Shown piece by piece: positions 30,009 to 38,243 of a stretch of 41,964 nucleotides of DNA. The stretch is from contig DDHP01000045.1 of the NCBI GenBank assembly GCA_002338145.1, positions 1 through 41,964 of the forward strand. Reading direction: 5' to 3'. Source of the DNA: Deferribacteraceae bacterium UBA1873 (GTDB lineage Bacteria; Chrysiogenota; Deferribacteres; Deferribacterales; Flexistipitaceae). The notes under the pieces are model-generated. The model searched no databases, was not told the origin of the DNA, and was given only the letters and a program-made list of their open reading frames with translations. A program made the position numbers and the translations under genes. Position 1 is the stretch's first letter. Each line of letters begins with the position of its first letter.

Positions 30009-32492
30009 ATGGTTTCAGGCCTGGATCTAGGGATAACTTATTCCGCCTTTGAACATTTATCCGAAATGATTATTGTGACTGATAAAGACAGTGTGATTGA
30101 GTATGTCAATCCCGCTGTTTTGAAAATTACCGGCTATGAAAAATCAGAGCTTATTGGCAAAACATGTCGTATTTTCAACTCGGGCGCCCACCCCGGTTTT
30201 TTCTACCAAGAGATGTGGGATACAATTTTAAGCGGTAAAACATGGAAGGGAGAGTTTCTTAACAGGAAAAAGGATGGTGGCCTGTACTGGGAATCAGCGA
30301 CAATAACGCCTTCTATTGATGATAATAATGAAATAACCCATTTTATTGCAATAAAGCAGGATATAACTCAGCAAAAAAAAGCAGAAGCTGTTTTGAAGCT
30401 TCAGTCCAAAGCGTTGGATAATATTTCTGAAAATATCGTTATTACAAATCGGGAAGGTTTTATAAAATATGCAAATAAAAAGGCACTGCAGTATTCATTA
30501 AAAAAGAAAGCGCATCCTGAAGGATGCCACGTATCCGAATTTTTCGGTGAGAAGCTGGGAAACTCTGATATTACTCAGGATGAAGTTATTGTAAAAACCT
30601 TTTTCCAGGGAGGTTTTGAAGGGAATTTTGTGTCCTATGATGTCAATGGCTTTAGACGTTATTTAAATTTACAAACTATGAAAGTTTACGATGAATTCGA
30701 TGAGGAAGATATGGTTGTGGGCGTGACCACAGATATGACTGATATCAAAGAAAGGGAATCTTCCCTTGAAAGTCATAAAAGGATGTTTGAACAAATTCTG
30801 AACAATATAGATGCTATAGTATATGTTACAGAGATAGACTCTTATAAAATTTTATATGCTAACTCCAAAGTTTGCAAGGAACTCACTGATGATATTAAAG
30901 GCAAAAAATGTTTTCAGGTTATTCAGGATGGTTTTGATAAGCCCTGCACGGATTGCGCCATGGCAGGGATGGAGCGTTATCGTGAAAATTTGGGTAAAAC
31001 TTTTTGCTGGTCAAAGAAAAACAGCATAAACAACAAATGGTATTCACTGCATGCAACAGCAATAGAATGGACTGATGGACAGATTGTAAGGCTTATTGTG
31101 GGTTTTGACTGTACTGACATGATAAATGCTAAGTATGAATTGTCCGAAAGCAAAAAACTTTTGGATTTATTTTTTGACACATCTATTGACGGGTTTTTCT
31201 TTATGATGATGGATGAGCCTGTGGCATGGAACGATAATAAAGATAAAGATAAAGTATGCAACTTTGTTTTTGAAAATATGCGCTTAACAAAAGTAAATGA
31301 GGCTATGCTGAGTCATTATAATGCTAGTGAAAAGGATTTGCTGGGATATACAATGAAAGATTTTTTCAGTTATGACATTGAGTATGGAAAACAGATTTGC
31401 CGGGAATTACTGGAAAAGCGCACGTTAAAAATATCAACGGAAGAAAGGACTATTGATGGTAAATCAGTATGGATAGAAGGTAATTATGTCTGCCTGCACA
31501 ATAATAAAGGTGAAATTATTGGTCATTTTGGAGTCCAGAGGAATGTTACAAAAGAAAAAGAAGCTGAATATGCCCTTAGAAAAAGCGAAGAGAAATTCAG
31601 GGATTTAGCAGAAAATATAGAACAAATTTTTATGTTGTATGAAAAAAACACTCTGACATATGTCAGCCCGGCATATGATAAAATAACCGGATACAACTCC
31701 GAAATTCTTTACAAAAACCCTTATTTGTACATTAAACATATATACAAAGCAGATAAGAAAAAAGTTGTGTCATTTCTCAAAAAAAGCTTCACTAAACAGA
31801 GTAAAAACCTCTCTATACATTTTCGTTATTTGACTAACAATAATGAGGTTAAGTGGGCAGAGGCAAAAGTTTACTTTGTTAATGACGATTTTGGAAATAT
31901 CAGTAAAACTATTATACTGGTTCAGGATATAACTAATGAGAAAAAGCTGACGGAAAAGTTAGTACAGGCAAATACTGATTTGGTCAGGACAAACAAAATG
32001 CTCTACCATAAATCTATAACAGACGGCCTCACAGATATATTAAACCATCAGTATATTATCGAAGTAGTTAATGCAGAAGCAAAAAGAGCCATGAGATATA
32101 ACAAGGATTTTAGTATTTTAATGCTTGATATTGATTATTTTAAAAGTGTGAATGACACGTAAGGGCACGCTACAGGGGATATTGTTCTTAAAAAACTTGT
32201 TACTGCAATAAAAGAAAGACTCAGATCCACGGACAGTCTGGGCAGATACGGCGGCGAAGAGTTTCTTGTTGTATTAACGGAAACAGATATGGAAAGCGCT
32301 GTTGTAGTGGGGGAGAAAATAAGAAAAACTGTGGAGGAGTTTGTCTTTGAGCCTGTGGATTTAAAGATTACTGTTAGCATTGGTGTGGCTAATTTTGCTA
32401 AAGAATACTGCGGAGCCAAGGATTTGATAGATATTGCTGATGATAACCTGTATAAAGCTAAAAATGCCGGCAGAAACAGGGTGGTGTACTAA
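30009..32492 (+). pseudogene. multi-PAS diguanylate cyclase interrupted by an in-frame TAA
   Basis: The frame encodes an 827-codon soluble sensor, but codon 718 (32160-32162) is TAA. The readable 717 residues hold about five PAS/PAC modules. The first (about 10-125) is the clearest. The third has a CTDCAM cysteine pair near residue 316. Connecting helices then lead into the start of a GGDEF domain (ITDGLTDILNHQYI, MLDIDYFKSVNDT). Past the stop the same frame continues without a shift: GHATGD, an RxxD inhibitory site (739-742) and the active-site GGEEF (748-752), ending at 32492. In the family the stop position is NDTYGH, so TAA probably replaced a Tyr codon (TAT/TAC). As it stands the protein would be sensor-only unless the stop is read through. 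GAGG lies 7 nt before the ATG. There is no membrane segment. Confidence 0.88.
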
Positions 32493-32502
32493 CCTGTTTT
32501 TT
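32474..32502 (+). terminator. possible terminator at the end of the PAS-GGDEF frame
   Basis: AAACAGG (32474-32480) pairs with CCTGTTT (32493-32499), followed by further T. The hairpin spans the distal stop codon at 32490-32492, so it belongs to the full-length frame and not to the premature stop. Confidence 0.5.
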
Positions 32503-32652
32503 CGAGCTGTCGAAAAGTTTTCAACAGGACATTAATATACAACAACGTAAATTATTACTTGCAACCTCTCCTGCAATCTTAGCGCTATTATTATTTTCTT
32601 GCTTAAAAATTAAAAAATTGTTAACTTCATTTGCATATCCGGAAGGAATTGG

Positions 32653-32681
32653 TTGACAACTTTCAGTTTTTTCGTTTTAAT
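32653..32681 (+). promoter_or_regulatory. promoter of the M23 peptidase gene
   Basis: A perfect TTGACA (32653-32658) is followed after 17 bp by TTTAAT (32676-32681), which matches 5 of 6. The expected transcript would start almost at the ribosome site, giving an unusually short leader. Confidence 0.65.
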
Positions 32682-32698
32682 ATTGATGGAGGCCTGTG

Positions 32699-33625
32699 AT
32701 GAAGCGTAAATTAACTATTCTTGTTTTTGATAATGACGATCTGGGTAAAGTAAAGTCTAAAAAGATAAAAACTTCGACAATTAAAAATGCAGCGTTCTTT
32801 ACCCTTTTGTTTGTGGTTATATCATTTGTTTCTTTTTATTTTTTGGCGTCTTTATACACAGAGAGGCAAATGATGTTGAGTTACAAAAAAGAGAATGAAT
32901 TGTTAAAGCTGAGAATAGCTGAATATGCTAATGAAATGGATAAAATACAGAAAAAAATAGTTTCTATAGATCAGCTTGAAAATGAAGTACGGAGTTTGGC
33001 AAATAACTATACGCCCGGTGACAGGAAAGAGCTCGGTATAGGCGGTAAAGAAGTGGATTTGTTGAGGGATTTTTCAGCAGTGGCTGAGCGCAAGGAAAAG
33101 CAGTTTTTTGAAGAACTCAACGATACACTGCTTACTTTAGGAACAAAGTTGGAAAAAAGGGAGCGCAGTCTGGAAGAGCTTGTAAATTTCCTTGAAGAGC
33201 AAAAACTGACTATGATGGCCACACCCTCTATACTTCCGGTGGAAGGTTGGATTTCCAGTGAATTCGGTTATAGAGTCTCTCCATTTTCGAATCGCAGGGC
33301 ATTTCATGAAGGGATGGATATCGCTGCAAACTATGGAAGCCCGGTTAAAGCCACGGCAAAAGGTATAGTTATTTATGCCGGATATAAACCAGGCTACGGA
33401 AACTTGATTACCATTGACCATGGATACGGGTATGTCACCCGGTATGGTCATAACAGCCAGCTAAAGGTAAAAGTTGGCGAGCGGGTAACCAAGGGACAGG
33501 TTATTGCTAAAGTGGGTAATACAGGCAGAAGTACAGGCCCCCACAGCCACTATGAAATTCTTGTTAATGGCATACCTGTTAATCCTGCAAAATTTATAAA
33601 CAGTATGAATGTAGCCAAACAATAA
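32699..33625 (+). CDS. membrane-anchored M23 (LytM/NlpD-like) metallopeptidase
   Basis: This 308-residue protein is probably a cell-wall endopeptidase or a regulator of amidases. A basic cytoplasmic start is followed by one membrane segment (AAFFTLLFVVISFVSFYFLA, about 32-51). A coiled coil covers about 55-170. The C-terminal zinc peptidase domain has the first ligands in HEGMDIA and the last in GPHSHYEI (HxH), with YGHNSQLKVKVGERVTKGQ between. The metal ligands are complete, so it is likely active and not a degenerate activator. GGAGG lies 6 nt before the ATG; a GTG one codon earlier is a less likely start. It converges with the epimerase gene 7 nt away. Confidence 0.92.
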   Translation: MKRKLTILVFDNDDLGKVKSKKIKTSTIKNAAFFTLLFVVISFVSFYFLASLYTERQMMLSYKKENELLKLRIAEYANEMDKIQKKIVSIDQLENEVRSLANNYTPGDRKELGIGGKEVDLLRDFSAVAERKEKQFFEELNDTLLTLGTKLEKRERSLEELVNFLEEQKLTMMATPSILPVEGWISSEFGYRVSPFSNRRAFHEGMDIAANYGSPVKATAKGIVIYAGYKPGYGNLITIDHGYGYVTRYGHNSQLKVKVGERVTKGQVIAKVGNTGRSTGPHSHYEILVNGIPVNPAKFINSMNVAKQ

Positions 33626-33632
33626 ATATATC

Positions 33633-34034
33633 TTATTTTACCGGCTGAGACAGTTCTGTGAGTACTCCGTTGGTTGATTTAGGATGCAGGAATGCAACTT
33701 TTTTCCCGTGGGCTCCGGCCACCGGATCTTCGTTCAGGAGTTTAACCCCATTTTCTTTCAAGCTTTTGAGTATCGCAGTCAGATCCTCCACCTCATAACA
33801 TATATGATGAATCCCTTCGCCCTTTTTTTTCAGAAATTTGGCAATCGGGCTGTCTTCGGAAGTGGGTTCCAAAAGTTCGATGTTGGATTCCCCCACTTTA
33901 AGGAATGCGACCTTTACTTTTTGAGATTCCACTGCTTCATAAGAATATGGACTAATTCCAAGGTATTCGTAGAACTGCACCGCCTGATCTAAAGATTTTA
34001 CTGCTATACCGGTATGGTCTATTTTCTTTAACAT
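33633..34034 (-). CDS. mce: methylmalonyl-CoA epimerase
   Basis: This 133-residue glyoxalase-fold enzyme interconverts (R)- and (S)-methylmalonyl-CoA, linking propionyl-CoA and succinyl-CoA. The expected metal-binding positions are present: His7 in KIDHTGIAV, His in EGIHHICYEV and Glu in GVLTELSQP. NIELLEP also fits the family, and the size is typical. No mutase genes are visible nearby. GGGGATG lies before the ATG. It follows gatB by 15 nt and probably ends the gat transcription unit. Confidence 0.9.
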   Translation of the reverse strand: MLKKIDHTGIAVKSLDQAVQFYEYLGISPYSYEAVESQKVKVAFLKVGESNIELLEPTSEDSPIAKFLKKKGEGIHHICYEVEDLTAILKSLKENGVKLLNEDPVAGAHGKKVAFLHPKSTNGVLTELSQPVK

Positions 34035-34049
34035 GTGTTCATCCCCTTT

Positions 34050-35486
34050 TTATGAAATAAGTTTAGAGATAAGCTGGTTGACAAGCTTGGGATTTGCTTG
34101 TCCGCCTGTTTTCTTCATGATTTGGCCTACAAAAAATCCCTGAAGCTTTTTTTCCCCGTTTTTAAATCTTTCAAGTTCTTTGGGATTTTCCTCAAAAACA
34201 CTAAGTATAATTTTCTCCAATTCCGAAGTGTCAGATATTTGTGACAGATTTTTATTTTTCACTATTTTTACAGGATCATCGCCACTTTCAAGCATTAACT
34301 CAAAAATATCTTTGGCAATTTTCCCACTTATTGTCCCATTATCTATTAACTGTATAAGTTTAGCAAGTTTCTCGGGCGTCACGGATAACTCAAAGATATC
34401 GCAGTTTCTTTCATTAACCTCTCTGAGTATTTCGGACATGATCCAGTTTGCAATAATTTTTGGGTTGTTGTGATGTTTTGTACACATTTCAAAATATTCA
34501 GCATAATTCTTTACTGATGTAAGAACCTCAGCATCATAGGCCGGTAATTTGTATTCCTTTATAAATCTTTTCTTTTTTTCATCAGGCAGTTCGGCCAACG
34601 ATGATTGTATATCTTTCACCCAGTCGTTGCTTACTACCACAGGGATTAAATCAGGATCGGGGAAATACCTGTAATCATGGGCTTCTTCTTTACTGCGCAT
34701 AGATATTGTTATACTTTTGTCCGGGTTCCACAATCTGGTCTCCTGCTGAATTATACCACCCTCCGAAACTGCTTGCTTCTGTCTTTTTATTTCATATTCG
34801 ATAGCTTTTTGGACATTTTTGAAGGAGTTCATGTTTTTAATTTCTGTTTTTGTGCCAAATTCTTTCTGCCCTTCAGGCCTGATGGAGATGTTAGCATCAC
34901 ACCTTAAAGAGCCCTCTTCCATATTACAGTCCGAAATCCCGGCATACTGTAAGATTGCTTTTAATTTTTGAAGATATGCTTTGGCTTCTTCACCGCTTCT
35001 GATGTCCGGCTCGCTGACTATTTCTACCAACGGAACCCCTGTTCTGTTAAGGTCAACATAGGTTGAAGAAGAATTGCCAAGGTTCTCTCCGTGAATTGAC
35101 TTCCCAGCATCTTCTTCCATATGTATTCTGGTGATGCCAATGTCTTTTTTTTCTCCGTTTACTTCAATTTGCAGTTTTCCATCCAGGCAAAGGGGGAGAT
35201 CGTATTGGGAAATCTGATATCCTTTGGGTAAATCAGGGTAAAAGTAGTTCTTCCTGGCAAAGATGCTGTGCTCCTGTATTTTGCAGTTAAGAGCAACACC
35301 TGCTCTTATTGCGTACTCCAGCGCTTTTTTGTTTAAAACCGGTAAAACTCCCGGCATCCCAAGACACACAGGACATACGTTAGAGTTCGGTTCAGCTCCG
35401 AAATTGGTTGAGCAGGAACAGAATATTTTCGTTTCTGTGGATAGTTGGGCATGAACTTCCAATCCGATTACTGCTTCATAATTCAT
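34050..35486 (-). CDS. gatB: aspartyl/glutamyl-tRNA amidotransferase subunit B
   Basis: GatB recognises misacylated Glu-tRNA(Gln) or Asp-tRNA(Asn) and activates it for amidation by GatA. Typical segments are AVIGLEVHAQLSTETKIFC, CSCSTNFG...NVCPVCLGMPGVLPVLN (zinc-binding cysteines), YFYPDLPKGYQISQYD, RTGVPLVEIVSEPD and the helical tail domain GGQANPKLVNQLI. The ATG at 35486 is preceded by GAGG (itself within an in-frame GTG that could extend the protein by four codons) and gives 478 residues. It is separated from gatC and gatA by two small genes. Confidence 0.96.
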   Translation of the reverse strand: MNYEAVIGLEVHAQLSTETKIFCSCSTNFGAEPNSNVCPVCLGMPGVLPVLNKKALEYAIRAGVALNCKIQEHSIFARKNYFYPDLPKGYQISQYDLPLCLDGKLQIEVNGEKKDIGITRIHMEEDAGKSIHGENLGNSSSTYVDLNRTGVPLVEIVSEPDIRSGEEAKAYLQKLKAILQYAGISDCNMEEGSLRCDANISIRPEGQKEFGTKTEIKNMNSFKNVQKAIEYEIKRQKQAVSEGGIIQQETRLWNPDKSITISMRSKEEAHDYRYFPDPDLIPVVVSNDWVKDIQSSLAELPDEKKKRFIKEYKLPAYDAEVLTSVKNYAEYFEMCTKHHNNPKIIANWIMSEILREVNERNCDIFELSVTPEKLAKLIQLIDNGTISGKIAKDIFELMLESGDDPVKIVKNKNLSQISDTSELEKIILSVFEENPKELERFKNGEKKLQGFFVGQIMKKTGGQANPKLVNQLISKLIS

Positions 35487-35497
35487 TTCTAACCTCA

Positions 35498-35890
35498 CTA
35501 TATTTGTAAATTCTTGTTAAGCCAGTTGTTCGTGTTTATAAATTCTAAATACTGCTGGTTATCTTTATAAATGTAAACCCACGCAGCTACAGTTTTGGTA
35601 ACATTATTTTCCTCATTCAAGAGAAAGACGTCTTTAACGGCACGCTCCAGATATTTTTCTATGTTATCCAATATTGTAAGGACTTTGGTGACATTGAAAA
35701 CGGTCACCACTTCACCATATACTTTAGATTTGCTGTCTTCAACCAAAGCAGGAAATATATTTTTGTACATAGCCAGCTTACCATATATGTACGCATTGTG
35801 AGTTGTAATTATGTTTCTCGAGTACAGATTGTAAAAAGGACCATCAGATTTTAATGAGCCGTAAAAAAAAATCTTATCTATGAATTTCAT
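35498..35890 (-). CDS. gamma-glutamylcyclotransferase-fold (AIG2-like) protein
   Basis: This 130-residue protein has the GGCT/AIG2-like fold. The substrate-binding start is KIFFYGSLKSDGPFYNL, followed by YIYGKLAMYKNIFPALVED, KVYGEVVTVF and LDNIEKYL. The Tyr-Gly-Ser-Leu motif is the family mark. An acidic residue at the position of the usual catalytic Glu is likely in NIEKYL, but I cannot confirm it. Members cleave gamma-glutamyl amines or are of unknown activity. The ribosome site is weak. Its stop overlaps the extended GTG of gatB, so the two are probably co-transcribed. Confidence 0.75.
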   Translation of the reverse strand: MKFIDKIFFYGSLKSDGPFYNLYSRNIITTHNAYIYGKLAMYKNIFPALVEDSKSKVYGEVVTVFNVTKVLTILDNIEKYLERAVKDVFLLNEENNVTKTVAAWVYIYKDNQQYLEFINTNNWLNKNLQI

Positions 35891-35936
35891 AGAGTACTGT
35901 TTAATATTATTTTATGAAATTGTAAAGAATTATTGA

Positions 35937-36233
35937 TCAGGAAAATTCCTCTATAAGATTTTTCTTGATGTTTTCAAGCTCTTCATCTGTAACATGTTTA
36001 AAATCAATGTCAGAAAGCTTTTGTTCAATTTTGTTTAAAGTGCTTTTAGATTTTATGCCACCGTCAGCAGCAATATTGGACAAAAACATTAATTTTTTAG
36101 CATCCGGAGAAAGGGACACTTTATCAAGGTTTTTGCTTGAGTCAGCAGTTCTATTTTCAGATACTTTACTGTATTTAATCTGCTTGTTATATGTCCTCAA
36201 AATGTTATGCAGGTTACTTCCCTGAACAGTCAT
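35937..36233 (-). CDS. small protein resembling a FlgM-associated (DVU0524-like) family
   Basis: This is a 98-residue protein with no membrane segment. The N-terminus GSNLHNILRTYNKQIKYSKV and the central KVSLSPDAKKLMFLSN recall a small family described as FlgM-associated in deltaproteobacteria. The latter segment also resembles the VxLSxxAK motif of FlgM-like proteins and flagellar regulators. The rest is helical and ends in EELENIKKNLIEEFS. The ATG at 36233 follows AAGGAG by 8 nt. It lies between gatA and the GGCT-fold gene. The family call is a recollection of motif pattern and is tentative; a true function is not assigned. Confidence 0.45.
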   Translation of the reverse strand: MTVQGSNLHNILRTYNKQIKYSKVSENRTADSSKNLDKVSLSPDAKKLMFLSNIAADGGIKSKSTLNKIEQKLSDIDFKHVTDEELENIKKNLIEEFS

Positions 36234-36385
36234 AAAAGCAGCTCCTTGAAGCTGTGATAAAAGTCCACACAATGACTATATCGACATAAATTTATAAAAC
36301 TTTAAGAGAAATACTGACATAATTTAAAACTATTTTTTTCTGAAATTAAATCAAGCAAAATATATATAAGAACTTAGTTCTCCCG

Positions 36386-37846
36386 TTATTCCAGCCACCC
36401 TGGTATTTTTGTATGGAAATCAGTACTATTTTGATAGTTTTTGGCAATATTAAGAACTTTTTGCTCTTGAAAATAATTTCCAAGGATTTGCAGACCAACA
36501 GGTAAGTGTTTTGAATCAAATCCGCAGGGAATCGATATCCCGCACCCTCCGAAAAGGTTTAGTGAAAGTGTGTAGATATCACTTAAATACATGCTCAGGG
36601 GGTCATTGGATTTCTCCCCGGCATTAAAAGCTGTAGTGGGAGAAGTGGGTGCAATAATCGCGTCTACTTCTTTGAAAGCATTTAAGAAGTCTTCTTTTAT
36701 CAACGTTCTTACTTTTTGCGCTTTCAGGTAATAAGCATCATAATAGCCGGCACTAAGGACGTAAGTACCAAGCATAATTCTTCTTTTTACCTCATCCCCA
36801 AACCCTTCAGAGCGTGTAGCTGTGTACATTTTCTTGAGAGTATCTCCCTCGGCTCGGTAGCCGTATCTTACACCGTCGTATCTGGCCAGATTGCTGGAGG
36901 CTTCAGCGGTGGCAATAATGTAATAGACCGCTACTGCATAGTCTGTGTGAGGCATTTTAATGCTGAGAATCTCAGCACCTAACGATTCAAACACTGCGAT
37001 AGCATTTTTTACAGCTTTTTCCACATCAGGTTCAATTCCTTTTGCAAAGAATTCTTCCGGGACACCAATTTTTATACCATTTAAATTCCCAGTTGCAGCT
37101 TTTGACGGCTCAAAATTCTCAACAGAAGCCGATGTGGAATCGTTTTTATCATGTTTTGCAATAATCTGCATCAGTGTCTCACTGTCATTTGCTGATATTG
37201 TCATAGGGCCTATTTGATCGAGGCTCGAAGCAAAAGCAACCAGTCCATAACGGGATATACGTCCGTAAGTGGGTTTCATACCAGTTATTCCGCAAAAGGA
37301 AGCGGGTTGTCTTATTGACCCGCCTGTATCACTTCCAATGGCTGCAGGCACAAGACGTGCACTTACGGCAGCAGCGGAACCTCCACTGCTGCCTCCGGGG
37401 ACACGGTTGGTGTCCCATGGGTTTCTTGTTTCCTGAAAATAGGAGGATTCACAGGAGGATCCCATTGCAAATTCATCCATATTTAGTTTGCCTAAAATAA
37501 TAAAGCCCTCATTCTTAAGTAGTTTTGTTACTGTTGCATCATAAACGGGGACAAAATGTTCCAGAATGCGTGAGGAGCATGTAGTTTTAATTTCTTTTGT
37601 AATGATATTGTCTTTGAGGCCTATAGGTATTCCCGCCATAGGCGGTAGAGGCTCGCCTTTTTGCCTTTTGCTGTCAATTTCCTCTGCTTCTTTTAAAGCA
37701 TTTTCATTTAAGCTCAGAAAAGCCTTTATTTTGTTGTCATACTTTTTTATACGTTCAAGATAAAAGCTAACCAATTGTTTTGCTGTTATTTCTCCGTTGT
37801 CCAGATAGCTTTTAATGGTTTTTAAATCGCTTGTTAACAAATCCAT
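36386..37846 (-). CDS. gatA: aspartyl/glutamyl-tRNA amidotransferase subunit A
   Basis: GatA is the amidase that releases ammonia from glutamine for the GatCAB complex. The amidase-signature triad is complete: Lys78 in GLKDN, Ser153 in GGSSGGSAAA and nucleophile Ser177 in GSDTGGSIRQ. MKPTYGRISRYGLVAFASSLDQIGP follows. The length is 486 residues. AAGGAG lies 7 nt before the ATG. It is 26 bp downstream of gatC. Presence of GatCAB implies that Gln-tRNA and/or Asn-tRNA are made by the indirect pathway here. Confidence 0.97.
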   Translation of the reverse strand: MDLLTSDLKTIKSYLDNGEITAKQLVSFYLERIKKYDNKIKAFLSLNENALKEAEEIDSKRQKGEPLPPMAGIPIGLKDNIITKEIKTTCSSRILEHFVPVYDATVTKLLKNEGFIILGKLNMDEFAMGSSCESSYFQETRNPWDTNRVPGGSSGGSAAAVSARLVPAAIGSDTGGSIRQPASFCGITGMKPTYGRISRYGLVAFASSLDQIGPMTISANDSETLMQIIAKHDKNDSTSASVENFEPSKAATGNLNGIKIGVPEEFFAKGIEPDVEKAVKNAIAVFESLGAEILSIKMPHTDYAVAVYYIIATAEASSNLARYDGVRYGYRAEGDTLKKMYTATRSEGFGDEVKRRIMLGTYVLSAGYYDAYYLKAQKVRTLIKEDFLNAFKEVDAIIAPTSPTTAFNAGEKSNDPLSMYLSDIYTLSLNLFGGCGISIPCGFDSKHLPVGLQILGNYFQEQKVLNIAKNYQNSTDFHTKIPGWLE

Positions 37847-37872
37847 TTGTAAGCTCCTTATATGTTAATAAT

Positions 37873-38169
37873 TTAGCCTTCCACAGCTCGAGGTACTTTA
37901 AAATGATTATGTTCATGTTCAGGTGCATTTTTCAATGCGTCTTCCCTGTTTAGGTGTTCATGTATTGTATCTTCACGAAAGACATTGGATATATCCAGCA
38001 CATGAGAAGTAGGGGGTATATCGGTTGTATCCAGCTCGTCCAGTTTATGAATATAATCAAGGATATTATTAAGTTCTCCGGTGAATTGAGCCAGTTCCTT
38101 TTCTGAAAATGACAGTCTGGATAGCTCCGCAATATGAGCTACATCTTCTTTTGTTATAATTTTGGACAA
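37873..38169 (-). CDS. gatC: aspartyl/glutamyl-tRNA amidotransferase subunit C
   Basis: This 98-residue subunit stabilises the GatA-GatB interface. The family pattern is clear: KEDVAHIAELSRLSFSEKE near the start, LNNILDYIHKLDELDTTDIPPTSH, FREDTIHEHLNREDALKNAPEHEHNHFKVPRAVEG at the end (key residues RED, LKNAP, FKVP). The start is TTG at 38169, with AAAGGAGG about 6 nt upstream and no better in-frame start. It is followed by gatA after 26 bp. Confidence 0.94.
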   Translation of the reverse strand: MSKIITKEDVAHIAELSRLSFSEKELAQFTGELNNILDYIHKLDELDTTDIPPTSHVLDISNVFREDTIHEHLNREDALKNAPEHEHNHFKVPRAVEG

Positions 38170-38243
38170 TTTATACCTCCTTTAGGCTTTCAATAACGAT
38201 TCGTATTTTAAACAAAAATAAGTTCTTGTAAACAGATAGATCA

